A stretch of DNA of 64,000 nt from Cryptomeria japonica (taxonomy: Eukaryota; Streptophyta; Pinopsida; Cupressales; Cupressaceae), in contig NC_081408.1 of assembly GCF_030272615.1 (NCBI RefSeq), forward strand, positions 404,537,889 through 404,601,888, written 5' to 3'. Positions 34,556 through 45,353 of the stretch are shown here, in pieces (within the stretch, counting starts at the first letter, position 1; every line of letters begins with the position of its first letter). The translations under genes were made by a program, and so were the position numbers. The notes under the pieces are model-generated. The model ran no database searches and had not been told where the DNA came from. It was given only the letters and a program-made list of their open reading frames with translations.

Positions 34556-35640
34556 GATAATTTATAAAATGGATATGAGGTCACTGAATAGGTAGGCTTG
34601 CATCTTTATTAACCTTAGATCTGAAGGCTCTTTGGAAGTCATGGTATTCTAAGCATCATGTTGTCCACTAAGCAATGTATCTAACTTAGGAGTGATGAGA
34701 CTCTGAAGTTCTCCAACCCTGCCAATCATCCTCTCCTTTTCATGGCTTAAGATTCTCATCTTGTCAAGTAGAGATATTACTTGATCTTCCTTTCTGCTCA
34801 CAAAATCTGATAAAGGATCAAGGGACTAAGATATACCTTCCAGCTGCTCTTCATGCTCCTTATACTTCTTCTCAATCTCATGAGTGAACTTGGACAAAGA
34901 TAGGCATGAGCTATAGTAAATGTTACCACCTTCAATCAGTGCATCTTGAATGCTTTTAATGCAAGTTCCCATTATGACTCTATCACCAACAATCATCCTT
35001 TTAAACATCTTCATCCTCTTAGCATTGAACTCACTGTGGAACTTCTCCTATGCATACTATGAGTATCCACTAATTTGATCAAACTCTTGAGTTGATCGGA
35101 GGGACTATCTGATGCGTCCTTCTAAAATGATGGAATTATCTTCTCAAGGATACCAAATGCCTAAGTAAGAAGCTCACTGTCCTCTGTGTGAGATTTCAGC
35201 AAGTCCTCACTAGCCTTGGCCTGAGCAAATGTAGCTAATTGGAGCTTTTAGATTGGGGACAGTGAGGCTAGGTTGGTAGGACCTTGGATGAATTTGGGAT
35301 CATCCACGGTCTTCTTACCCTTCATTGACTCTTTAGTGTCTCTTTCCACTGGAATAGATTCAACCTTTACCTCAACTTCCTCCTTCATAGCTTCCTTCCC
35401 ATCATCAACCTTAGAAAAATCATCATCCTTCTCAACAGAGACTATCAAAGGATTCTGAATATCCCCAAATGCATCATAACAATATTTCTCTTCTTCTTCA
35501 TTGTTCATAACATCCTCATTCCCAGTATCTTCAAATCTTCTCAAACTCTTCTAGATATCCTTCAAATAGATTATTCATTATCAAATTCAACTTTTGCAAC
35601 CTACTGGAATTAGGCACAAATCTTAAGGGGGGTTTGTAAG
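34556..35640 (-). pseudogene. ORF2 homologue of the minus gag+ORF2 element, decayed
   Basis: Read on the minus strand, an acidic/Lys-rich segment (35544-35248, with KEEVEVKVESIPVERDTKES) is followed by interrupted coding and a 62-codon helical segment (35014-34826, FTHEIEKKYKEHEEQLEGIS). The C-terminal text LQSLITPKLDTLLSG lies near 34690. It matches the position and pattern of LRSKLSPRLDYLTSLP in the ORF2 at 19819-21601, and ILEKIIPSF...DQLKSL matches ILKTIAPN...(stop)LDTL. Several stops and frameshifts. Unknown function; shorter than the other copy. Confidence 0.6.
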
Positions 35641-35649
35641 ATTTTCATG

Positions 35650-36861
35650 AAAACTTCCCCCAAGGCCAGACACCTTATCTTAGTTATCAGATATAGTTCC
35701 AGCACCGGAATTAGGTGTGGAACCACTTCTTTCTTTTGAACCACTCTTCTTAACCCATGTCTTCTTCATCTGATCTCTGATCTCTTCAACTTTCTCTTTT
35801 CCCTTCTCATCTACCTTCACATTATTGTTCTTGTCTTTTGGACCTCTCCTATTCAGATTTCTGCTTCTACAGTATTTAGCAATGTGATTAAATTTTTTGC
35901 AAGCATATCAAACAACATTTCCTTGCATAGGCCTAAAGTTCATCTGATTTCCTCTTGATCTGCATTGATTAGCAACATGTCCAAATCTACCACATGCATA
36001 ACATCTGATATTTCTCCTATTCTAAAAATTGTTCATCACACTTTTGCATTCATTTCACTTGTGACCATACTTATTACATTTGAAACATTGACTAGAGAAA
36101 GATGGACCATTATTATTCATCATATTTCTGCATTGACTAGCCATATGACCAAATTTATTGCAAACAAAATAGCTATCATTGAACTTATGAGAAGTAGGTT
36201 GACTTAATGGAGGCCTTCTTGAATTGTTCTTCTGATGTACTAATTTGTTATTTCCTTGACCAGATCCAAATCTTTCACCTTTTTCAAATCCAATACCTCT
36301 TGTGTCATTAGAATTATTTTGTCTTTCAAGTATCTCATCAAGTCTAGTTGAACTGATTCTGAACTTTTCTTTATACTCATTTGTAGCTTCAAGATCATAT
36401 TTAAGAAGATGGATCTGGTTTCCAAGATCTTCTTTGGTTTCATGCAATTCTTTCTTGAGTTAATCATTCTCATAATCAAGCTTGCAACATTCATCAGATT
36501 TGTCTTTCAGCAACTAAGAAAGATTTTCCTCATTCTTCTTCCTTTCCTCAATCTCCTTTGTCAATCTTATCATAATGGCTTCCATCTCATTCTTCTGAAC
36601 TGCATTCTCTCTATAAAGCTTCTCACATTCCTTTGTCTTTTCCTTTAGGGCTTCTACATAAATGATTTGACTTTATTTCTCCTTCAACTTATCAGTAAGT
36701 TCCTTTCTCTTTTCTCTTGACTTGTTCAGCTAATCTTTTAATGATTCAATGAAGTTCTCAGCATCCCTAAGGTTTGCTTTCACTTGTCAGACTTCAACGT
36801 GTGATTGATCAAGATCTTTAAGTGCAACAAGAAGTTATTGTCCAAGACTACCAGAATTCAT
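35650..36861 (-). pseudogene. Gag of the minus element: coiled coil plus four zinc knuckles
   Basis: The probable start is ATG 36861, about 55 bp after the primer site on the minus strand. A long charged coiled coil follows (for example RLTKEIEERKKNEENLS), then DTRGIGFEKGERF, which parallels DTSGIGFEVGESS of the other element. Knuckles: FVCNKFGHMASQC (first Cys replaced by Tyr-Phe), CFKCNKYGHK with a stop, CYACGRFGHVANQC, and YACKKFNHIAKYC with a stop at its first Cys codon. More than eight stops, several where Gln is expected. Same architecture as 18371-19474. Confidence 0.8.
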
Positions 36862-36915
36862 GGATTCACTTTCTCGGATCTTCCTCAAGTTGTTAAACTT
36901 CTTCTGAGGAACTAG

Positions 36916-36929
36916 GTTCTAATACCAAT
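36916..36929 (-). promoter_or_regulatory. Primer binding site of the minus element, decayed
   Basis: On the minus strand attggtattagaac directly follows the LTR, against the standard attggtatcagagc: two changes, both C-to-T or G-to-A type. Confidence 0.8.
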
Positions 36930-38050
36930 TGTTGGAATCAAGGAACACGGAGGGGGGGTGAATCAGTGTTCTACAATTTTTAACATTATTAATATGATTC
37001 TTCAACCACTTAATGCAAATGTACAAAAGTAAGAACCATGAAAACAAATAAAATATCCACAAAACCATAACACCAAGATTTTTACATGGAAACCCAGTTA
37101 AGGGAAAAACCATGGTGGGATTGACACCCATAGTATTTATATACTCTATTAGAAATATAGAAATATTACATAAGGGGAATGCACATGCATTCAAACACAC
37201 TGCCTAGAGCTCACTACTCAAATTGCAATAAGGGCTACAACCCCGGAAGGCTCACTTCCTTACAAAATGATTACAAAGGATAATTGGAATATCATAATTG
37301 ATAAATAGCATCTGCAAATGCCAAAATATAGTTTCGAATAAGCACAAATTATTCTGCTCTACAACACTACTCTGTTATGTTGTTCTACTAAATTTCGGAG
37401 CACAAATCCTTCACTTGCACACGTGAAACTATGCACAATCGCTCACAAATTATTTCCACATAACCACCGATACTCAAAATGATCATATCAATTGCTCTTT
37501 TATATCTGCAACATCAAATTATGTTTTCTTCATGTCGGCCCAAAAAATGCATAACACATAAATGAAACATGTATACCAAGTTGGCTCAATCCAAATCAAA
37601 ACAATCATGCAAACCAAAAATAATTGTCCACATGCTTCTCATATGTTGGCTAATCATCCTCAAACACAATTACAATCACCAAAATTACTCTGCACGATCC
37701 GCACAATGAATATCCACATGTTACTGCTGATGAACACTGATCTATTCAAAAACTCGTATACTAGACCTTCCAACTTACTCAAGAATTACCATCGGAGGCC
37801 ACAAACCTAGAATAAGGTAGATTGCACATCCATAATGCTTCTCTGATATTTGCAACACAAAACATTCAACCAAAATGAAATACCAACCAAAACATTGTAC
37901 ACTGTCGGATGTCCTATTCAAACTCACCGGACCTCACCAAGCTCAATCTGTCTTCTAATATGAACAAATTAAGAACTACAGATTGAATATTTGACATCAG
38001 TTGTCATCAATGAGAACATTTGATCATCTATGTAGTGTCTATTGCCAACA
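36930..38050 (-). repeat. 5' LTR (right) of the minus gag+ORF2 element
   Basis: 1121 bp. On plus it starts tgttggaatcaagg and ends attgccaaca. It retains the 126 bp around 37181-37310 (cactgcctagagctcactac) missing from the left LTR; the same text is found in the related LTR at 45605-45630. Confidence 0.9.
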
Positions 38051-39063
38051 CATCTAAATATCCTTGGAAACACCAAATCAAGCACACATCAAATTGAAAG
38101 ACCATCAAATCAAAGGAACAAAAAGGAGTTGCATTTTTGTGGTTTTTTATCAATTATGCTTCATTAATTTTCTTTTTACTGTCCTTATCTGGAGTGTTTG
38201 ATTAATTTGTGATTGCTTAGGTTGTTAATTTGTCATTTCAATCTTTCTTGTCTTGCACTCACATTTTTACTCACTTAGTGAAGATCAAAATAGAGGAGGA
38301 ATTAATAAATTTATTCATTTATTAGTTCACTCCAAATTTGCAAATTAGTCAATTTTCAATATTTATTTAATTGTGACAAAATGAAATAGGGATAAATAAA
38401 TAATAAATTTATTTATCGAAAGAGGGATGTGTTAGCATAAAGGGGTTAAATAATTAAATGATTATCTAACCCTAGGAGGGAATTAGGTCAAATTAATGCC
38501 AAGGGATAGAGATTAGGTCAAATTGGCATCAAAGGACAGAAATTGGGTCAAATTGATATCAAAGGATAGGAAATTGGGTAATCAATGGAATCATTTAATC
38601 AAGTGGTCAAGAAGGGAAATTTAGGTCAAAATGATAGGAAATCAATATGAAATGGTTAATTAAAGGACAAAAGTATGACAAAACATCAACAAATGGTGAA
38701 GACCAAACACACGACAAGAAGACATGTTAAAAAGGGAGACCCAGGCATTGACCATTTTTTAGTGTCTACACTTTGCCCCTCTTTGAGACAATGTGATTCA
38801 GAGCGTTGTTTCAAAAAAAATTCAAAAAAATTGCATTATAAATTATCTCATCCATAACAAGTTACAAGGGTTCCCCCTCAAAAAATTGACCAAAAAATCA
38901 AAATAAGAGGTCAATTTATCGAAAACAACACTAGGGTTCCAAAAATGTGAACGGAAGTGATATCAGAGTTTAAACGCAAAAGATACAAGTCTTAGAAGGT
39001 GAAAAATACTGCGACCAACACAACTACGAGAGCATGCACATCCATCTAGGAACTCTAAAGGGC

Positions 39064-39071
39064 TATAAAAG
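39064..39071 (+). promoter_or_regulatory. TATA box of PMD copy B
   Basis: tataaaag, 118 bp before ATG 39182, followed by gtcattttcactctctcatt as in copy A. Confidence 0.6.
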
Positions 39072-39181
39072 GGCTTGGGTGGGGTAAAAGAGGTCATTTT
39101 CACTCTCTCATTGGGAAAATCTAGAGGTCGGGAACAAGGAAGAATACACGAGGATGGTGCAAATTCTGAGAGAGAATCATC

Positions 39182-41638
39182 ATGGTGAGCACATGTGGAG
39201 CTACTAATGATTAGAGGGCATGGACCAAAGGTATGTACCTCAATGCCCATTTGTCAATTTTTCAATTATGCACGTAATTCTAAATTATTTTACACATTTT
39301 TTGATGTATTTTGGGGGATCCCAGGTTCATTTGCTACATCATTGACTATGCATACTGCATAATTGATTGAATTGTTGTATAATTGACTATTCTACCTATG
39401 TAATTGACTATTGTTTCTACATAATTGACTAAGGACACTGCGTAGTGGAGTGGTTCAAGTTGCATATGTGCAAGATCTTGTTGGGAAATTGACAAGGTTT
39501 TGCTACAAAATTAATTAGTTTTGGTTGTGTAGTTGATAAGGTTGACTACATATTTTACTGCATTTGAGTTGAACTTTATTTACATGAACTCTCAATCACA
39601 TGATAGGGATGCGTAGTTAGGTTTGATAGCTAGGTTTTTTCATTGTCATATTTGTCTGCCTGATAGGACATAGTGAATACTCATAGTTTGTAGACAAAAT
39701 TCTTGACATAATTTTGCCCCATGGTATTTAGGTCCCACTCCCTCCATTACAAACTTGCAAGTTGAGGAGGTGTGAGAGGGATTACCTCTTAGCCCTATGA
39801 TTACATCACATTACATACGTGCATGAGATAAGGGTGATTAGGAGACTCATCATCGCATCAGTCGAGTGGTGGCACTTAGAGACATACTCGTTTCATTTGC
39901 CAATAGGAGATGTGATGATCACATTGGAGGATATGTGACACATTCTGAGTATCCCCATTCATGGTGAGAGAGAAATATATGAGTCATCAACAAGGAGGGA
40001 AACTCTTAGTAGGATGTTCAAGTATGATGTTGACAAGCTATGCATTGTGGACCATGAGATCTAATGGGAGAAGATGGTGACACAATATTGAAGATTAGTA
40101 ACCATCATTAGCATAGTCATTCTAGGCTTAGTGGCACCAGATAGATAAGGGCATGGGCTCCCTATTGGGTGGGGCTAATTATTAGAGTTCATGGTGATGT
40201 ATGGGACAATATTTCCATAGGGGTTGTGCATGCTTGGTATGTTATATTTTCATCTTCATTAGGTGGCATATAGATGTGGATTGACCAGTTGTGGATTGAC
40301 TTTACTATAGGTTTGGGAATTTGAGCACATAGTAGTGTGTCAACCTATCCTAGATAGATAAGGTATCCAGGTTTACCCTATGTTTATTTTTATGTCAATG
40401 CACTATCATAAGGACTGCTAGGATATACATTATATTGGAAACATGAGTTGGGTTATCTCAAAGACTTTACATGGAGACCTTGTAGAGATTTCCCCAGTTG
40501 AACAGATGATGTCGAGCACCTCCCATGTTGCAAATAGGAGAGATACCTCATTAGGCGGACTATATCAAAACAAAGGATCATAGAGGTATAGTTATCAGAG
40601 TGAGTTTGAAGATAGTTTGGGGAGCAATAGGATGTCCCTATAGGTGCAACATATTAATGGGGACTAGTTATCATACCTTGGGTTAGATATACAAAGTTTG
40701 ATTATATTGAGCTGAGATAGTGGAGAGTAGGATTAGATGTTAGAGATGCAAGAACCATAGCTAATTATGATAGATTTTATATAGAGCATAGGCCTATACC
40801 ATTGACAGATCCAAAGATATTACTTTTGATGGTGGCACCACAAGGGGGTCAAAGGAGAGGACAGGATGAGGGAGAGGCAAAGTCCAAAGAGGGAGGTGAT
40901 GATGAGATGGAGGATGAGATGGATGAGGATGATGATGATAAGATAGAGGAGGAGGATGAGGATGATGATGGAGAAAATAATTGTGCCATCCCTATGTTGA
41001 TGGATCAAGCAAATGATATGTAGGTGTCCCAAGATGAGCCTATGCAAGATATATCTATGGGTGAGGAGGTTGAGGATATCCTTGTTGATGGTGCTTTGAG
41101 GGCCACAATGAGGACTCAAAGGGGGCATATTATAGCACTGCAAAGATAGGTAGTATCTTTTGAGATAGCCAAGACAACTTGGGATGCAGAGAAAGCATCC
41201 ATGATTGTAGAGCAACAGATTTATAAAAGAGTGAGATACATTGATAACCTCTTGAGATATAGAAAACAAGACAACCTAGGAAACAAAGTGAGCATATTTG
41301 ATTGTAGAGAAATATTAGTTGACAATGGACTTGGAAAATTAGGATACAAAGAGAGAAGGCTACACTTATAGCCTCTTGAGACACAAATTTGTCCATGGCA
41401 TAGAGAGAAGATTAAGTTGTCTAGGAGTTCATTCGTAGGATCACAGGTATCAATGTACGAGATATGTCATGGGCCATAATAGATATAGGGAAGGTGGTCA
41501 AATATTGGAGGGACTCATATGAGAGCATGGTACTACCAAAGAAAAGGGTGCCATCATATCAAGCATGGAGTAGGTCACAAAGAAAGACACACTCTTGCAA
41601 GACATAGAGTAGTGCAAGAGTGATAGGACCATTGAGGT
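39182..41638 (+). pseudogene. Plant mobile domain (PMD) gene, copy B, decayed
   Basis: Exon 1 (39182-39230, MVSTCGATND then a stop) ends in AAAG/GTATGT. The 501-bp intron ends at ATTTAG (39731), and exon 2 starts with gtcccactccctccattaca. The PMD is readable with stops: VEWWHLETYSFHLPIGDV then SIPIHGE near 39870-39960, and ending in LVAPDR near 40140. The open segment 40802-41023 (DPKILLLMVAPQ, then an Asp/Glu-rich tail) matches the acidic tail of copy A (DSKILVLRVAPQ). A helical stretch (ALRATMRTQRGHIIALQR) continues to about 41380. The intron contains repeated ttgactat/gcataattga motifs (39340-39450), a feature shared with copy A (30440-30590). Not functional as it stands. Confidence 0.68.
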
Positions 41639-43198
41639 TGTTAGTCCCAACCGGTATTGAGAGGGGAGGGGTGAATCAGCACTTTACCAGTTTTGCACAA
41701 TTAAAACTTTTAACTCAAGTCTACATTAACTTAATACTCATCAATATAAACAATTACTGCAAAAGAATATGCATGCATGAAAAGATACATTCTGAAACCA
41801 AGATTTATCTTTTGGAAACCCAAATGGGTGAAAACCATGGTGTGAGTAGGAACTCACAAAAATTTGTACTCTTTTGGAGTACACCTAGTGAAGAACCATC
41901 CCTGTTAGGAGATTACAAAGACACTGTTAGGTGCCACCCGGTTAAGGGATTTTATTTAAGGCATGTTAGTGCCTTTACCCTCTTAAAGGTAGCTTGGTTG
42001 AAGGACTTAGGAACATCAATTAAGATGTCACTCAGTTAAGGGATTTTACAAAGGGACCTATCAAAGTCCACCCGATTAAGGGATTTGAGTTGTAATGTTT
42101 AGAAAGCAATAGAAAGATGATCTACTAAAGTAGCTACCGATAGCTTGATCAAATCATAATGAAAATCATACTCTATCCACACTGATTGTGTCTGCTCTGC
42201 ACAACACCAATTTTTTGCTTATACCTTTGACTCTGCACTCTGTCGGTCTTCTGATCCTCGACTCTGCACTATGTCGATCCTCTTACCCTCTACTCTGCAC
42301 TCTGTCGGTCTACCTCACACACTCTCTTCTTTGATAAATCTTTTATCACTTCCTCACACTCTACTGTGCACTTTTTGGATCACCTTGCACATGATCTGTA
42401 CTTTGCAAATTTTATTTGCCGTCACCTCCAAGTGTTTCCTTAATCAATGCAATCACAGATTTTGGTAGATTTAGAATTCAAATCTTCCTACTCTTGCTTT
42501 TTACACTACGCAACAATTCCGCCAACTACTCAACCAATTCTGCCACCGCATCCCCCAAAAATATTGACTTCTAGGTTGGGTTCAGTCTTATAAATGTGAA
42601 CCAGAAAATCCGCAAGTAATCATGGCTTAATTGCATGATGATTGAAGTTGACTTCACCAACCTTTAGTTTGGCGTAGACAAAAGCTTAACAACTCACCTT
42701 TTGCCACCGCAACTGAATAACCGATCACCGCTCTGAGATTTATGGTGATCACCTATCTTCCATCCGCCTCACCAGTGTATTGGTATACCACTATGCTCTA
42801 TATTATTGGTTCATCCTTTGATTTCCAGTTTGTTGTGCTTACATCAAGTCTCTTTTCTTTTTTTCCAATGAGGTTCCAATTTGCATGCAATCTCAAGCCT
42901 TCTTGCCTAAGTCACCTTTTGTGACTTCATCATCATCAAAATGACCAACCTGAAGATCTGACCTCAACACCAATCTTCTTGAGTGACAAACCGGTTAGCT
43001 TAGTCGGTCTTCCCTTGAGCTGATTGAACCTTTGTCATCTATCTCTTATGTTGTTTCCATGTGTTTACAATTCATCACCTTTACTATTGAGATACACCAC
43101 TCCATCGATACCACTCCATCGGTCAGTGTTAGACATCAATGACAAATCTCAACGTATATACTGATTCTCTGGATTAACCGGTTTTGTCAATGCCAACA
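41639..43198 (-). repeat. 1560-bp solo LTR in PMD copy B, Sirevirus-like
   Basis: On plus it starts tgttagtcccaacc and ends tcaatgccaaca. Near the left end gagaggggaggggtgaatca is the reverse of the C-run/ctctcag motif, and the conserved tract (aacccaaatgggtgaaaacc) lies near 41820. It is flanked by gaggt (41634-41638) and taggc (43199-43203), each one mismatch from gaggc. The uninterrupted copy A reads attgaggccacc at this point (reverse of 28228-28244), which supports gaggc as the target. No internal coding. Confidence 0.85.
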
Positions 43199-44170
43199 TA
43201 GGCCACCTAGGTCAGGGTGAGTAGGACCAGGGATAGGAGGACCTTCATCCTCTAGGAAGTATAGGGGCCAGGAGGATTGAGGTAGCATAGATTGATCTCT
43301 GCAATTAGTGGTACCTTTTTTCTATTGTAGACACTTTTTGCTTTGTACTAAGCAAGTGTGAGCTCCACTTCATAAGGATACTCTAATTTTTGTACTCTAA
43401 TACATTTTATGATATATAAGATGAATAATATTGGATGGTGACTATATGAGATGCTTATATTACATGTTTTTTTATGCCTCCTATATGATGATTCTTATGT
43501 GATGCCATTATGCTTATGGGAATGTATTATGATGTGATGTTATGAAATGTATGGATTATGATGCAATGCCTATATATTCCATTATTGAGATGTATGTTTT
43601 GGATTATGATACTGACATGTGTATGCGGGATGAGAAGATGTATGCATTATATGTCATGACCATATTAGATGCATGATTATTATATATTTATAGCCTAGCA
43701 TGTTGTGAATGCATTATGCCTATGTTTTCTATGTACCAGAGCATGAAACCAAGAGGATTGTGAGGACTGACAAAAGAAGTGTTAGTAGGAGGTAGAAATT
43801 AGATGAAGAGTTAGTATTGATGAAACCTTGCTTTCATAAGTGCACTTTACCTTTAGAGGGCTTTATTTAATGTAGGAAATGGATGTGTCACATCATGGCA
43901 TACTAAGCCAGAGCGATTATGCAATCCCTTTGCAAAAAATAGACATATTACAAATAAGGAATGGTTCAATCCACCCTAAAACAATTGTATGTTATGTCGA
44001 GATATGTGTGACAACCATAAAGTAAATGTGCCAAGATAGACACCCAAGACATACATGCCTTATAATGTCATAAAAACATCCCACAAATAGAAGACAAAAC
44101 AAAAGACCATGAACCATCCTAGCCACTCTCATCACTTATGGAAATCCTTGAGTAGCATAGGAATAGGACC

Positions 44171-45353
44171 AAAGATAAATTAATGAAAAAAAAGACTCAC
44201 TAGACCAAGAAATTCAACAAACATTTTGATCTTATTATCAAAGTTGATAGTTTGTGTTTTAATAGGATGATCATGATGTATGGTTTCAAGAATGAAGTAC
44301 CTCATATAAGACAGACATTGTTTGGTTTTGAGTATACTATAACCTGTATAAGACAAATGATAGTTGACAAAGGATATATAATGTTTTAATTGATTGAAAT
44401 GATAGGTTCGATCAATCTAATTGTTGACGTGATTGGATAGTTTATCTGTTGTTGTGTGATTTGTTAAGTGCAATGTTTTTACGTGTTTTGTATCTATCTT
44501 TGCTTAAATGTCTATCTTTGCAAGACACAAATTATTGATGAAAACAAAATGATCGATTGTTTTTGGATGTTTGAATGTTTTTCAATTTTAAGGTTTTTTT
44601 TGGGACATTCGATTTTTGAAGGACTTTTTACCAATATTTTTGGTCTTTTTTCAAGACAGTTTGCGAATGTTTTTGGATTTTTTTCAAGACATTTTGTGAA
44701 AAAAAAAATAAGGATTTTTTTAAGACTTTTTTTTTTTAATTTTTAGGGATTTTTTTGGATTATAATCATGATGTATTTGTTTTCCCCTAGTGTCTAGCAA
44801 GACAAGGAACATTATGAATGGATGGGGGAATTGGAGGATATGGAGATGGATAGGAGAAATATGGAGGTAGCTTATTATGGAATCAAAGATGAGTTGGTTT
44901 CCAAGGACTATCTCATCAAGGGATATAATGTTTATCCAAGATAAGGGATTTGACAATGCAAGGCAATGAATGGCACGTGGTCATGAAGGGACATGTCAAA
45001 GAGATTTTGAAACCATGTTTTTATTTTTTCTTTTTGTCCTTAGCTTTGATCAAGATCAAGGATGGAAAAGGGAGAATGGATAGAGATAGGATATGGATAA
45101 TATAACCAAGATAAAAATTGATAATGAATGATGAAAGAAAGAAATGGATAAGATAAGGGATATGTACTGAAATGTGTGGAAAAGTTATAGCCAATAGGAT
45201 GCATGATGCTTATGAAGATCCTTACCCTTGTCAAGATTAAAGATGGAAAAAGGGAAATATGAATGTATGTAGGGATGGTGGATAGTGGAGGATGAGGGAT
45301 GATGGAATATGAGATAGGTAGAATAGCATGGATAAAAATTTCCCCCAAGTGTA
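44171..45353. other. Unassigned, T-rich spacer
   Basis: 44580-44760 is a T-rich stretch with degenerate repeats of the type tttttttcaagacattttg. 44800-45340 is purine-rich with many ggataggat-type words and open but unconvincing frames on the minus strand. Confidence 0.45.

Larger units (their letters stand above)
33247..38050 (-). mobile_element. Second complete gag + ORF2 non-autonomous Sirevirus-like element
   Basis: 4804 bp, minus orientation, bounded by identical catct duplications (33242-33246 and 38051-38055). On the minus strand the order is LTR, primer site (attggtattagaac, 36916-36929), gag with knuckles, ORF2, two polypurine tracts, LTR. It has the same layout as the element at 17489-22655 with clearly diverged sequence, and again no pol motifs. 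The LTRs are 1121 bp (5', right) and 995 bp (3', left); the difference is one 126-bp deletion. Confidence 0.92.
32051..38770 (+). repeat. Putative LTR interrupted by a nested element
   Basis: The 9-bp ends TGTAGACAC (32051) and GTGTCTACA (38770) are perfect inverted termini. Removing the nested element 33247-38050 with one catct leaves about 1.9 kb. The following ctttgcccctctttgagac could be a primer-site region, which would make this the 5' LTR of an element whose interior is PMD copy B. No partner LTR was found downstream, and the flanks do not form a duplication. The first part is rich in ttaattaa blocks and carries a tandem repeat at 32411-32790. Confidence 0.4.
39060..44170 (+). repeat. 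PMD unit, copy B
   Basis: Plus-strand counterpart of copy A, diverged but collinear from the TATA box to about 44170 (shared end text: cacttatggaaatccttgag near 44130). It is interrupted by a solo LTR at 41639-43198. Copies A and B point away from each other, forming a long imperfect inverted repeat with a spacer of about 8.2 kb. Confidence 0.72.

Noticed and set aside
36055..36648. Plus-strand ORFs over the minus gag
   Set aside because: The zinc knuckles and coiled coil are readable only on the minus strand.
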